This document shows positions 7,725-14,888 of a stretch of 29,448 nucleotides of DNA, one piece after another. Both the position numbers and the translations under genes were made by a program. The stretch's first letter is position 1; the number at the start of each line of letters is the position of its first letter. The notes under the pieces were generated by a model that worked only from the letters and a program-made list of their open reading frames with translations, was not told the DNA's origin and did not search any database. This stretch comes from a virus: IMG/VR virus record IMGVR_UViG_3300046373_000251, positions 1 through 29,448 of that record. The stretch is one strand, 5' to 3'.

Positions 7725-9480
7725 AACTGGCTAACGGTTGATTAGCTTGCTGCATCATTTCTCTGACTTGTTCTTCCATTTGTGCATCCGGCAAGCTCTG
7801 AAGCTTTTGTTTTATATCATCCGGCAAAGTTTGAAAGAACTGCATCATTTGTTCATATTCCGCTTGACTGTTCTGCTGCTGTAGCGCAGCATCCTCCTCC
7901 TCTTTAATTTTTTCTTTTATCTTGTTGATTAACTCTTGGCGCTGAGGTATATAGCCATCTGGAAGCCTTTCGAGATAATCAACGAATTCAATCAATTGTT
8001 TATCAAGAAGATTGTCTAATGTCTGCAGAGAAGCAATTTCACTCCAATAGGAAGCTTCACCCACATCGACCTTCGTTTTCAACCATAGATCCTTGAGTTG
8101 CGTAAAGTCGTATTGCTCAACGACCTCTTTGCCATCCCTAGATATAACGATAGGGCGCGTACCGTAGTAGGTTCCCATCATGTCTAAGAGGATCTTTCCT
8201 TGTTCTTCATTCCATTCGTATTCATTGGCTCGAATGTTTTCCAAAGGAATAACCGTGGATTTTGATACCGCTATAATGGCACTGGTGTTTGTAGGTGTGA
8301 CGTTACCCAGAGCGGCATCCGAAACACCCAAGCATTCCTTTGTCATCGACATAGCCATTTGAATGACTCCTGTAATCTCCGTGCTCATGTTGCCTGATTC
8401 CAAGTAACCCGCCAAATTTTTAATGTTTGTGTTGGTGTCCGCGCCTTTTACACCTATGGAAACGCCGATTTCATTCGACATGCCACTGATATAATCAGCA
8501 TTGTATATCCCTTTTGGAAAGGCTGTCATCATGAGGTTATACATCACCATAGCAAACATTTTGTTAATGAATATCTGGTTAGGAATGATCCCCGTGCAAG
8601 CAGCTCGTCCGTGATATTGGTTCTCTTGCTTTTCCCAAGCTAACCATGCTATTGGGTAATAACTTAATTCGGTATCAACATCCTTGTAGATATAGGCGTT
8701 CTTGACAGATTTACTGGCCTTGATCCTGCCTGTCTTCTTGTCTCGCTCATACTTGATAACATATAAGGCTTTGCCGTAATCATCTGCCTCGACTTCGATC
8801 TGGCCGCCTTCGCCTGTCTCATCAGTAAAATCGTTATCTGCTACGATCTCGCCATTTTCATTGCTAACTTTGTTCTTTTTGTTATATCGCTCGGCTTCTT
8901 CCTTAAGGTTGTCAACCATATCACGTCCAGAGACAAGAATATAAGGTTGAATGTCAACGATGTGGTTATTTGCATTGCCAAAGAATATATTCGAACCACT
9001 GACCAACTCGAAACAAATTTCACCTTCGATTCCTTCTCCGATTTTACCTAAGTAAGGCTTCTTGGACGGGTCCCAATAGTAATGGGCAGCAACGTCGCCT
9101 TTAATCGCAGCTTGAAATAACGCATCCCTTCGTCTGTTGGGCATGTTGAATTTCTCAAAGAGGTTTTTCACTTCTGCATTTGCTATCTCAGCTCCCGTTG
9201 TGCCTGTTGTGTTATCTTTATTACCAGCAAGGGCCAAAGGTTCAAAATTAATGGCGACATTGGATGCAGTAATAGAAGCGACTTGGAACGAGATAACACG
9301 CTTAATAATGTTAAAAACAGGTTTCATGAGTCCGCCAGTATCGCCGCTGTTGTGCCACTGATCATCAGCGAAAAATCTAATGTTCATATTGACTGTTTCG
9401 TAATAGTTAGGCTTTAGTCGGTTGTTGTAGTTCTTCCCTGATTGGTAAAGGCTCCAATCCTTTACGATATTATCGCTCAA
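7723..9480 (-). CDS. Portal protein
   Basis: A 585-residue protein following TerL and a small membrane gene. Its start is TTG at 9480, overlapping the previous stop as TTGA, with GGGGG eight bases upstream. The N-terminal segment (NNRLKPNYYETVNMNIRFFADDQWHN), the motif QVASITASNVAINF and the central stretch TGIIPNQIFINKMFAMVMYN are typical of portal proteins of P22-like and related Gram-positive phages. The C-terminus is Gln/Glu-rich and helical (KIKEKIKEEEDAALQQQ and beyond), as in portals with a barrel. The protein forms the dodecameric DNA entry vertex, binds the terminase and later the adaptor. Length is in the usual 450-720 range. The assignment is well supported by order and sequence. 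Confidence 0.85.
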   Translation of the reverse strand: MSDNIVKDWSLYQSGKNYNNRLKPNYYETVNMNIRFFADDQWHNSGDTGGLMKPVFNIIKRVISFQVASITASNVAINFEPLALAGNKDNTTGTTGAEIANAEVKNLFEKFNMPNRRRDALFQAAIKGDVAAHYYWDPSKKPYLGKIGEGIEGEICFELVSGSNIFFGNANNHIVDIQPYILVSGRDMVDNLKEEAERYNKKNKVSNENGEIVADNDFTDETGEGGQIEVEADDYGKALYVIKYERDKKTGRIKASKSVKNAYIYKDVDTELSYYPIAWLAWEKQENQYHGRAACTGIIPNQIFINKMFAMVMYNLMMTAFPKGIYNADYISGMSNEIGVSIGVKGADTNTNIKNLAGYLESGNMSTEITGVIQMAMSMTKECLGVSDAALGNVTPTNTSAIIAVSKSTVIPLENIRANEYEWNEEQGKILLDMMGTYYGTRPIVISRDGKEVVEQYDFTQLKDLWLKTKVDVGEASYWSEIASLQTLDNLLDKQLIEFVDYLERLPDGYIPQRQELINKIKEKIKEEEDAALQQQNSQAEYEQMMQFFQTLPDDIKQKLQSLPDAQMEEQVREMMQQANQPLAS

Positions 9481-9686
9481 TTTTGGGTCCCCCTCGCCTT
9501 CTCCATGCTGTAGCTCATCATCTCATCAAATCCTTTCTTCATTTGTTCCGCTTTCCTTCGTTCCTCCTCTGAAGGCGGACTCACTGTTTGATGAGCTGGT
9601 TTGTTATACCTGGTACCTGCATAAAACGATGCACCCATTAACACAAATAAGACTAAGCCAGAGGCTAGCCCGATTAAATATTCCAT
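9477..9686 (-). CDS. Small single-pass membrane protein between terminase and portal
   Basis: A 69-residue protein with one hydrophobic N-terminal segment (about residues 4-25, IGLASGLVLFVLMGASFYAG). A short basic and Pro-rich linker and an amphipathic helix with EEERRKAEQMKKGFDEMM follow. GAGG lies six bases before ATG. It starts two bases after the TerL stop and its own stop overlaps the portal TTG start, so it is embedded in the packaging operon. Small anchored proteins with this helix recur at this position in Gram-positive phages. The role is unknown; tethering of assembly or packaging to the membrane is only a guess. Confidence 0.65.
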   Translation of the reverse strand: MEYLIGLASGLVLFVLMGASFYAGTRYNKPAHQTVSPPSEEERRKAEQMKKGFDEMMSYSMEKARGTQN

Positions 9687-9688
9687 TG

Positions 9689-11092
9689 TTAACCTCCTCT
9701 AAAGAAGCTTTTGTCTATTGACCCGCCCGTTACCGATTTGACCATCTTGTTGTATTTATCCTGTGGTGTTGGCTCGTCCTCATCATATGGCTTAGGCGTA
9801 ACACTTGGTAATAAGCGCATTATGGTGAAGTAACGCAAAGCGTCCGGGGCATGTGTGAGCTCATGCGGTTCCGTTCTGCAATCGTTCGGATCTACTTCAT
9901 CATGTTGGATTTGTGGAAGTGTCCGAATGAGATTGACACAATTCTTGAATATTTTAAGTCTTGCTGTAATCTTGGTTTCGCCTGTTTGTTCATCCTTTAT
10001 TTCAAAAGGAGCTAACCATTCTTTCATGCTCAACCATCCGTCAACACGATCGTTGTTTGATCTAGTTAGCATGATGCCATTTTCTCGGAATATATCAGCT
10101 GCAGCTTTACCCGTTTCTGTATTACGCTTCCATAGATCGGGTGGGGCGTATGTGAGTTTAATTGTCTCGTTGGTCATAGCTTTGATCTTCTTACAAGCTG
10201 CGCTGATAATTACATTAGGTTCATATATTTCCTTGTAGATATAGGCAAAACCTTGGGTATCGATAGCCCCCCAGTAATGAGCTAACATATCCAGACCATA
10301 ATCCAAGAATCTGAACCGCTGCCAGTGGGCTGGTAGAACAAACGGATCAATAACATGAATGTCTGTTCTAAATTCTTCGAAGAATGTTCCGCCTGGTATG
10401 CCGTAATCCCCTAGACCAACGACTTTATAGCGTTCGGGATTGGTTGTGGCTAGCGCTTCGATCTTGGATCTATCTTGATCATCCAGCCATTCATTGCATT
10501 TGTAGGTTGTGGTAAGTGTGAATGCGTTCGGATCTGTGTTATCCCAGAATCGTTCCTTTGTCCAATGAGAATTTACCCAAGGGTTGTATGTTAGCGTGAG
10601 TTGCTTCCACAATCCTTCTGGCATTTCTCCGCGTATGCTCTCATCTACGGTGTCGAAGTCCGATTCTTTTTCAATTTCATAGACTTCCTCCCACCATACC
10701 CAACACAAAACACCTGTATCCACAGTCATGGATGTTAGTTTTAAAGGATCGTCCAGACCTCGGAATAATATTTTCTGTCCAGTGGCTAAATAAGTCGCTT
10801 CCAAAGGGGAAACAGTAAATTTCCATTTATCAAAAACACCCAGTTTTTTTGCTGCCCATTTCAATTGTGCAAATGTACTGTCTTTATGGGTGCTAAAGGT
10901 TTTTCTGATTACAACCGCATTTGCTTGCTTATATTTCATGATGTTATAGATGTACCAGAACCCGGTTGTTGCCGACTTCTTAGATCCTCGACCACCTTTA
11001 AGCACGCGATAACGCTTCTTAGAGTGCCAGAATGAAGCATATCCCTTACCAATTACATCCGGAAGGTTTATCTCAACTTCGTTAGTCTTCAA
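9689..11092 (-). CDS. terL: Terminase large subunit (TerL)
   Basis: The packaging motor ATPase and nuclease. I place the start at TTG 11092, giving 467 residues, because AAGGGGGA lies eight bases upstream. An in-frame ATG at 11146 would overlap terS by 65 bases and has no such site. Walker A is at about residues 32-40 (KGGRGSKKS), the hydrophobic strand plus acidic pair of Walker B is at about 129-136 (LCWVWWEE), and the coupling region contains LTYNPW. The C-terminal nuclease begins with the Asp-bearing strand RFLDYGLDMLAHYWGAID. The layout matches the PBSX/Terminase_3 family that cuts concatemers and pumps DNA through the portal. The gene overlaps terS by 11 bases. Confidence 0.92.
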   Translation of the reverse strand: MKTNEVEINLPDVIGKGYASFWHSKKRYRVLKGGRGSKKSATTGFWYIYNIMKYKQANAVVIRKTFSTHKDSTFAQLKWAAKKLGVFDKWKFTVSPLEATYLATGQKILFRGLDDPLKLTSMTVDTGVLCWVWWEEVYEIEKESDFDTVDESIRGEMPEGLWKQLTLTYNPWVNSHWTKERFWDNTDPNAFTLTTTYKCNEWLDDQDRSKIEALATTNPERYKVVGLGDYGIPGGTFFEEFRTDIHVIDPFVLPAHWQRFRFLDYGLDMLAHYWGAIDTQGFAYIYKEIYEPNVIISAACKKIKAMTNETIKLTYAPPDLWKRNTETGKAAADIFRENGIMLTRSNNDRVDGWLSMKEWLAPFEIKDEQTGETKITARLKIFKNCVNLIRTLPQIQHDEVDPNDCRTEPHELTHAPDALRYFTIMRLLPSVTPKPYDEDEPTPQDKYNKMVKSVTGGSIDKSFFRGG

Positions 11093-11846
11093 GGTTGTTG
11101 TCCCCCTTAAAGATAACTGTGACCTCAGAGCTCTTGCCCTTCTCAATATTGGCTATTTCAACCTTTGTCTTGTCTATGTTGAGTTGCATTGCTTGAAGCT
11201 TTAAAAGCCTCTCGTCATTTTCAGGCGCCGCCGCTTGGAATGATCTAACCGCTGCCCTAAACTCACGGGATGCTGTGGCCAGAGATTTCATAGTGCTGTT
11301 TTCTTTATCCCAAGCGTGCTGATATTCCCATTCTTCTTCAATATAGGTTTCGAAGGTTTCTATTCTTTGGTTTTCTCCCTTACCTACCTTTTCGCTATCC
11401 ATTTGTCGTTTATTTTTTTTAAGCACCTTTGTTTCATCCAGCTTATCTTTAACAAAAGTAATTTTCAACGAGTAGATAATCTTTGTGTGCCAGATAACCA
11501 CCATATCCCATAGCATATCAATAGGGTCTTTGTCCTCAAACTCTTCTGCCATATCGATCAACTCTTCTGGCATAAACCTACGAAATAGGCCATGCGTAAC
11601 CGCAAAGCCATTCTCAGGAGGTGCGCCAGTTCCGCCGCTATTACCAACAGCGTTCTTATTTCCTTTAGGAGCTCCCTTTGGTTTCTTGATTGGTTCAGCA
11701 TCCCAGTTATATTCATGCTTCCATTTGCGAATCATTCCCGGACTAATACCCAGCTCGTCCGCTATATCGACTAACTTCTTTTTCTTACCACTTTTGATCC
11801 ATATCTTTAGAGCTTTATCCCTTAAAGGGCTCGCTGATCTTGACAA
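11082..11846 (-). CDS. terS: Terminase small subunit (TerS)
   Basis: The DNA-recognition subunit of the packaging enzyme. Residues 10-55 hold a helix-turn-helix (LVDIADELGISPGMIRKWK), followed by a basic Gly/Pro linker with GAPKGNKNAVGN and a segment AVTHGLFRRF typical of PBSX-type small terminases. The C-terminal part is helical and mediates oligomerisation and TerL contact. The best start is TTG 11846 (MSRSASPLRDKALKIW, 254 residues) with GAGGTG six bases upstream; a GTG three codons earlier is the alternative. A 7-base inverted repeat 53 bases upstream may be part of the packaging recognition region. Confidence 0.88.
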   Translation of the reverse strand: MSRSASPLRDKALKIWIKSGKKKKLVDIADELGISPGMIRKWKHEYNWDAEPIKKPKGAPKGNKNAVGNSGGTGAPPENGFAVTHGLFRRFMPEELIDMAEEFEDKDPIDMLWDMVVIWHTKIIYSLKITFVKDKLDETKVLKKNKRQMDSEKVGKGENQRIETFETYIEEEWEYQHAWDKENSTMKSLATASREFRAAVRSFQAAAPENDERLLKLQAMQLNIDKTKVEIANIEKGKSSEVTVIFKGDNNLED

Positions 11847-11898
11847 GCATTTCACCTCACCCCCAAATATATAATTTTTGTCATATTTAATGTATTAT

Positions 11899-11945
11899 CC
11901 CCGCAAAGGTTAAATTGATTTCCGTTGCCATCGGTCAGTGCGGGG
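11899..11945. repeat. Inverted repeat in the leader of terS
   Basis: CCCCGCA (11899-11905) and TGCGGGG (11939-11945) form a seven-base-pair stem enclosing a smaller CCG/CGG hairpin around 11922-11934. The gap 11847-12020 has no convincing gene. Packaging sites (cos or pac) often lie next to terS, so this may be part of one, or it may be an RNA structure in the late leader. Confidence 0.35.
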
Positions 11946-12020
11946 TAGCGTATCCATGTTTATAGAGTCGCCCCCACTTTACCGCTCTCTATCAGCCATA
12001 ACAGCTTTCCACCCTTTTTA

Positions 12021-12572
12021 TTAATTCCTTGCAATACTTGCATTAGCCCAAAAGCTCGCTGTTTCCAGCTCAGTCATTGCAACGGATCGTTCGCGACTTG
12101 CCGGACACAATTCATCAATAAGATAAGCAAGATCCTTAAAAGCTTCTCGAACCCTATTATATTTCTCAGGTTGTCCCTCTTTTGGAGGATGGTAACTAAA
12201 GTTATTCTCAATTAGTTGGATTGTGCTTCTTGCAGCAGCCCTGTTTGCATCCACCACCGCTTTAAATAAATAATCCTTTGTTCGTTGATTCAAAGGTAGC
12301 TGATTGTAAGGAACCAGACATGGGTGCTCTTTCTTATCGGGATCTTTAACCGGTCCGTAAACCCATCCATCGGCAATTTTATCCTTTGACCAATTTTCAT
12401 GTGTTTGCTCCGGTGTCGCATCTCCGGATAAACAAAATTCAACGCCTTTAATTGCACTGTCCCTCTGCCATTGTTCAGCGTCTTCCCAGCTTGCTTGCGA
12501 GTTATCGCCGATACTAATACAATAAGCTCTGTTTACTTCATGACACAATTTAGCAATTACATTTGAACTCAA
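12021..12572 (-). CDS. RyR-domain protein fused to an Acb2/Tad1-type hairpin; likely cyclic-nucleotide sponge
   Basis: A 183-residue protein with two modules. Residues about 5-105 match the RyR domain found in phage and bacterial proteins (AKLCHEVNRAYC, then WEDAEQWQRDSAIKGVEF, HENWSKDKIADGW, YGPVKDPDKKEHPCLVPY and LPLNQRTKDYLF). The C-terminal 45 residues (FKDLAYLIDELCPASRER, then VAMTELETASFWANASIARN) match the helical hairpin of Acb2/Tad1 proteins. Those sequester the signals of CBASS and Thoeris immunity. RyR-type domains are themselves linked to nucleotide-signal systems in comparative genomics. The combination suggests a counter-defence protein. I favour TTG 12572 as start (AGAGG ten bases upstream); ATG 12581 is too close to that site. 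It lies downstream of the ArpU-like gene and upstream of terS. Confidence 0.75.
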   Translation of the reverse strand: MSSNVIAKLCHEVNRAYCISIGDNSQASWEDAEQWQRDSAIKGVEFCLSGDATPEQTHENWSKDKIADGWVYGPVKDPDKKEHPCLVPYNQLPLNQRTKDYLFKAVVDANRAAARSTIQLIENNFSYHPPKEGQPEKYNRVREAFKDLAYLIDELCPASRERSVAMTELETASFWANASIARN

Positions 12573-12605
12573 AATAACCATTCCTCTCTTATTTGTAATT
12601 GCTTA

Positions 12606-12944
12606 TCAGATATAAATTAATCGCGGCAGGCTATATTGCTTTGCATAATACTTCCGTGTTGCTCTGTCGAGAATAACTCCAAAATCCTTCATTATTGCTT
12701 TAGATACAGCTGATAAGCCAATTGACCCGGGAATGTACTTGCCGGTTCGTTTTGACGTTGTTGCTACAATTCTCCTGACCATCCGATCCAATATTGCTGG
12801 CTGCTTACCCATCCCAGCTGTTGCTGTAGCATGAATAGCAACTCGCTTCCGCGACTTAGGTTTGATATATATCCTCCATATCACGACATATAGAACCAGG
12901 AGTAAAACAGCGAATAAGTAATGACCTAGGCTTAGTGTTAGCAT
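12606..12944 (-). CDS. Small membrane-anchored basic protein, function unknown
   Basis: A 112-residue protein. ATG 12944 is preferred because GAGAGG lies nine bases upstream; a TTG three codons earlier is too close to that site. One hydrophobic segment covers about residues 5-25 (SLGHYLFAVLLLVLYVVIW). It is followed by a very basic stretch (KPKSRKRVAIH) and a soluble part with RKYYAKQYSLPRL at the end. The positive-inside rule places the C-terminus in the cytoplasm. It lies 33 bases upstream of the RyR-Acb2 start and 31 bases after a terminator, so it may be read from read-through or its own promoter. I do not recognise the family. Confidence 0.55.
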   Translation of the reverse strand: MLTLSLGHYLFAVLLLVLYVVIWRIYIKPKSRKRVAIHATATAGMGKQPAILDRMVRRIVATTSKRTGKYIPGSIGLSAVSKAIMKDFGVILDRATRKYYAKQYSLPRLIYI

Positions 12945-12975
12945 TGTTATCAACCTCTCATATTGGATTTATGTC

Positions 12976-13007
12976 AAAGAAAAAGCCACTACTCATTTGT
13001 AGGGGCT
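12976..13007 (-). terminator. Intrinsic terminator after the 78-residue gene
   Basis: On the minus strand a nine-position stem with one mismatch (12984-12992 with 12999-13007, AGCC.CTAC type, six-base loop) is followed by TTTTTCTTT. It sits 18 bases after the stop of the upstream small gene, as expected for a transcription end. Confidence 0.65.
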
Positions 13008-13024
13008 AGATCGATTATATTTAT

Positions 13025-13261
13025 TCACGCCTTAACTTCTTTCACTTCCTCAAACAGTTTCACACTTGGCATCTGTTCATTTACCATCTTAATCAGCCAA
13101 TTTCCTATCTCACTAGTATCCACTCTTCCTATGTACCATGCTGCGCTGTATCCATTCATTTCATCACCTAACTTTATTGTCCAGCCTGCGTCCCATTCGC
13201 TGTATATCAGGCAATTAATTTCGTGCTTGTATAGTTCAGCAAGGACTTGTTCAAGTGTCAT
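13025..13261 (-). CDS. Small phage protein, 78 residues, unknown function
   Basis: I start the gene at ATG 13261 (MTLEQVLAELYKHEINC) because GGAG lies about ten bases upstream; the longer frame back to 13342 has no such site. The product is acidic with a compact alpha-beta pattern: an N-terminal helix, a strand with DAGWTIKLGDEMNGY, then a helix with EIGNWLIKMVNE. Short proteins with the pattern W-D-x-G-W-T-x-x-L-G-D-E-M-N-G recur in Gram-positive phages and are unnamed. It is followed by a good terminator. No function can be inferred from the neighbours. Confidence 0.6.
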   Translation of the reverse strand: MTLEQVLAELYKHEINCLIYSEWDAGWTIKLGDEMNGYSAAWYIGRVDTSEIGNWLIKMVNEQMPSVKLFEEVKEVKA

Positions 13262-13517
13262 TTTCTTCACACTCCGAAATGTATTTGAGTTAGTTAGTAC
13301 GCTTGTTTCCCGTGTGCAACAAACGTTACTAATGAAAACCAACTAATTTTTCGAGGCTAATTTTTATTATCTGTGCAGATTATCCTAAATAATGTTAATT
13401 GAATTCCTTTCAGTATATATTGACGGTAATTCGTAAAATGTCCTTGAAAAGCGTCATTATCAATAATTCTGCACTTGCCTATTTTTGAATGCATTATGAG
13501 CCTAACGAAGGGAATTA

Positions 13518-14078
13518 CTACAGATTACTACCCAATCTAGCCTCGTCTAAGGTATCCTGTTTGATCCCTAAATAGCGCTTTGTGATCGATTCTTCGCTAT
13601 GATTGTACAGGTCCATTAGTAACGCTATGTTCTTCGTGCGGGCGTAATAATGATAACCGAATGTCTTTCTTAATGAATGTGTGCCTATTTCGTAAACGCC
13701 ATGCTTATGAGCAACCTTGCTGATCATTTTATAGGCCATGCTGCTGTCTATTGGCTGTTGCTTTAACCCTGATTTTTTCTTTTTATTTCGACTTGGAAAG
13801 AGGTAATCATTATCCAACAGGTTTTTAATGTAAGGATCAAGTGCTTTTCGAAGAGAGTCATTTATTATGATGTGTTGTGCTTTGCCGGTCTTCTGCTCAA
13901 TAAGATCGATGTACTCGCCTCTTGTCATCCCGGCTTTGATGGGGAGGATATCTGATATTCGTAATCCAGTGTTAATGCCTAGCATAAATAATACATAGTC
14001 GCGTTGGCTTGTTTGCTTTAAATATCGTTTTATAGCATCTAGTTTATGTAAGTCTCGTATGGGTTGGACGAATTTCAA
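13518..14078 (-). CDS. Catalytic-domain-only tyrosine recombinase (second integrase-family protein)
   Basis: A 186-residue member of the phage integrase family lacking arm-binding and most of the core-binding domains. Catalytic residues are visible: R40 in TGLRISD, a lysine near 64-66, H134 and R137 in THSLRKTF, H160 in YNHSE, and Y169 in KRYLGI. The start is TTG 14078, with GGAGG eight bases upstream. It lies between a Cys-rich protein and the packaging region, about 13 kb from the full-length integrase at 26497-27723, so it is unlikely to be the main integrase. Similar short recombinases occur near terS in several Bacillales phages. They may resolve multimers or act on replication products, but the role is not established. 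Confidence 0.85.
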   Translation of the reverse strand: MKFVQPIRDLHKLDAIKRYLKQTSQRDYVLFMLGINTGLRISDILPIKAGMTRGEYIDLIEQKTGKAQHIIINDSLRKALDPYIKNLLDNDYLFPSRNKKKKSGLKQQPIDSSMAYKMISKVAHKHGVYEIGTHSLRKTFGYHYYARTKNIALLMDLYNHSEESITKRYLGIKQDTLDEARLGSNL

Positions 14079-14208
14079 TGTGATTGCCTCCTTCCTGTTT
14101 TTTTACACATTTAGGCATACTGCAATATTGCTTGGTGTCTTGCCATCTGCCCCATATACAAGTTCTGCAGGGTATAGGCTGAATGATTGGTTCTTTTTTA
14201 TTTTCCAT
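14044..14208 (-). CDS. Small Cys-rich zinc-ribbon-like protein, 54 residues
   Basis: ATG 14208 has GGAGG five bases upstream; the longer frame to 14292 runs back through a terminator and is not credible. The product MENKKEPIIQPIPCRTC... contains two Cys pairs (CRTC and, 12 residues later, CSMPKC), arranged like a zinc ribbon, then a basic Lys/Gly/His tail. It overlaps the start of the recombinase gene by 35 bases in another frame, so the two are co-translated. Small zinc proteins next to late regulators are frequent in phages. The metal binding is inferred and the function unknown. Confidence 0.55.
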   Translation of the reverse strand: MENKKEPIIQPIPCRTCIWGRWQDTKQYCSMPKCVKKQEGGNHIEIRPTHTRLT

Positions 14209-14220
14209 GCCTACCTCCGA

Positions 14221-14256
14221 GCAAAACGAAAGAGCCGCCCGTTTTGGACGACTCTT
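14221..14256 (-). terminator. Intrinsic terminator after the ArpU-like gene
   Basis: An 11-base-pair stem including two G-T pairs (14230-14240 with 14246-14256) with a five-base AT-rich loop is followed on the minus strand by TCGTTTTGC. It lies between the ArpU-like gene and the Cys-rich gene. The late regulator message could end here unless read-through occurs. Confidence 0.55.
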
Positions 14257-14298
14257 GCTATTTGGGATATTTCCACAAACACAATATAGCATGTTTTA

Positions 14299-14688
14299 TC
14301 AAGCCTGTGTTTGCATTCTTTTTGCACTATTTATTTTTACACTTACTTTTGATATGTAACTGTAAGTAAACTTTGTCTCACTGGCAATCTCTGTTAGGGT
14401 TTTCCCTTCAATATCACGCATAAAAGCAACGGTATATTCGATACCTTTAAGGTTTTTTATACCAGCTTCTATTTTTGAAGCAAGCTCTTTTTTTAGATCG
14501 ATTTCTTCTTCGATAGCTTTCATGCGTTCTATGATATTATCATATTTTGACACTGATTTATCCAATGGCATAGAGTGTCCCCACACTTCAGCCTTATTAC
14601 GTTGAAGCTGCCTTATTAAATCTTCATGCAGCCAATCTAATAACACTATTTCCTCCAACAAATCTTTATAAGATTCGACAATTACCAT
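14299..14688 (-). CDS. ArpU-like late transcription regulator (sigma region 4-like HTH)
   Basis: A 129-residue protein. The first 80 residues form a long helical, partly coiled-coil region (DLLEEIVLLDWLHEDLIRQL and on). The C-terminal 45 residues contain KGIEYTVAFMRDIEGKTLTE and IASETKFTYSYISKVSVK, a sigma-70 region-4-like helix-turn-helix. This arrangement is that of ArpU/RinA-type phage regulators, which switch on packaging and structural genes. Its position at the junction of early genes and the terminase genes fits. AGGGG lies about eight bases before ATG, and a weak promoter-like sequence stands 21 bases further upstream. The target late promoter is not identified in this window. Confidence 0.75.
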   Translation of the reverse strand: MVIVESYKDLLEEIVLLDWLHEDLIRQLQRNKAEVWGHSMPLDKSVSKYDNIIERMKAIEEEIDLKKELASKIEAGIKNLKGIEYTVAFMRDIEGKTLTEIASETKFTYSYISKVSVKINSAKRMQTQA

Positions 14689-14708
14689 TCCCTACACCCC
14701 TCACAGAT

Positions 14709-14737
14709 GATATAATACAGGAAATGATATATGTAAA
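14709..14737 (-). promoter_or_regulatory. Possible promoter of the ArpU-like gene
   Basis: On the minus strand TTTACA (14732-14737) and TATATC (14709-14714) are 17 bases apart, a 5/6 and 4/6 match to sigma-A elements. The start codon lies 21 bases downstream. The -35 box overlaps the arm of a hairpin, which could couple termination and initiation here. Confidence 0.35.
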
Positions 14738-14774
14738 CCCTCGGCACGCTATCCCCATAGATCCGAGGGTTTTT
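14735..14774 (+). terminator. Hairpin between early and late regions, T tract on plus side
   Basis: AAACCCTCGG (14735-14744) pairs perfectly with CCGAGGGTTT (14763-14772) around an 18-base loop, followed on the plus strand by two more T. It is one of two back-to-back hairpins in the 200-base gap before the DUF4406 gene. It could act on plus-strand antisense transcripts; on the minus strand the tail is TTTACAT, a weak terminator. Confidence 0.4.
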
Positions 14775-14830
14775 GCTGTATTCTTTGATATTATGTGATA
14801 TACTAATTTTTGGAATTATTATGTTTTATG

Positions 14831-14873
14831 CAAAGCCCCCGCCAGCTTTAGCCAAAGGCAACCGGGGGCTTTG
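14831..14873 (-). terminator. Large GC-rich hairpin after the DUF4406 gene
   Basis: CAAAGCCCCCG (14831-14841) pairs with CGGGGGCTTTG (14863-14873), with an inner CTTT/AAAG pairing. It begins 16 bases after the DUF4406 stop on the minus strand. It probably marks the 3' end of the long early transcript, although no long T run follows the stem. Confidence 0.5.
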
Positions 14874-14888
14874 TTATGTCTGCTTAAA

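Noticed and set aside
9855-10238. 127-residue plus-strand frame inside terL
   Set aside because: It is antisense to a terminase with clear ATPase motifs and has no ribosome binding site.
11921-11992. Two mini-frames (6 and 15 codons) upstream of terS
   Set aside because: They are very short and overlap the inverted repeat; a structural or packaging role for the DNA is more likely.
13356-13493. 45-residue minus-strand frame between the recombinase and the 78-residue gene
   Set aside because: It has only a weak AGG ahead of ATG and no recognisable composition; the 13343-13517 gap is better left as non-coding, with no clear signal seen.
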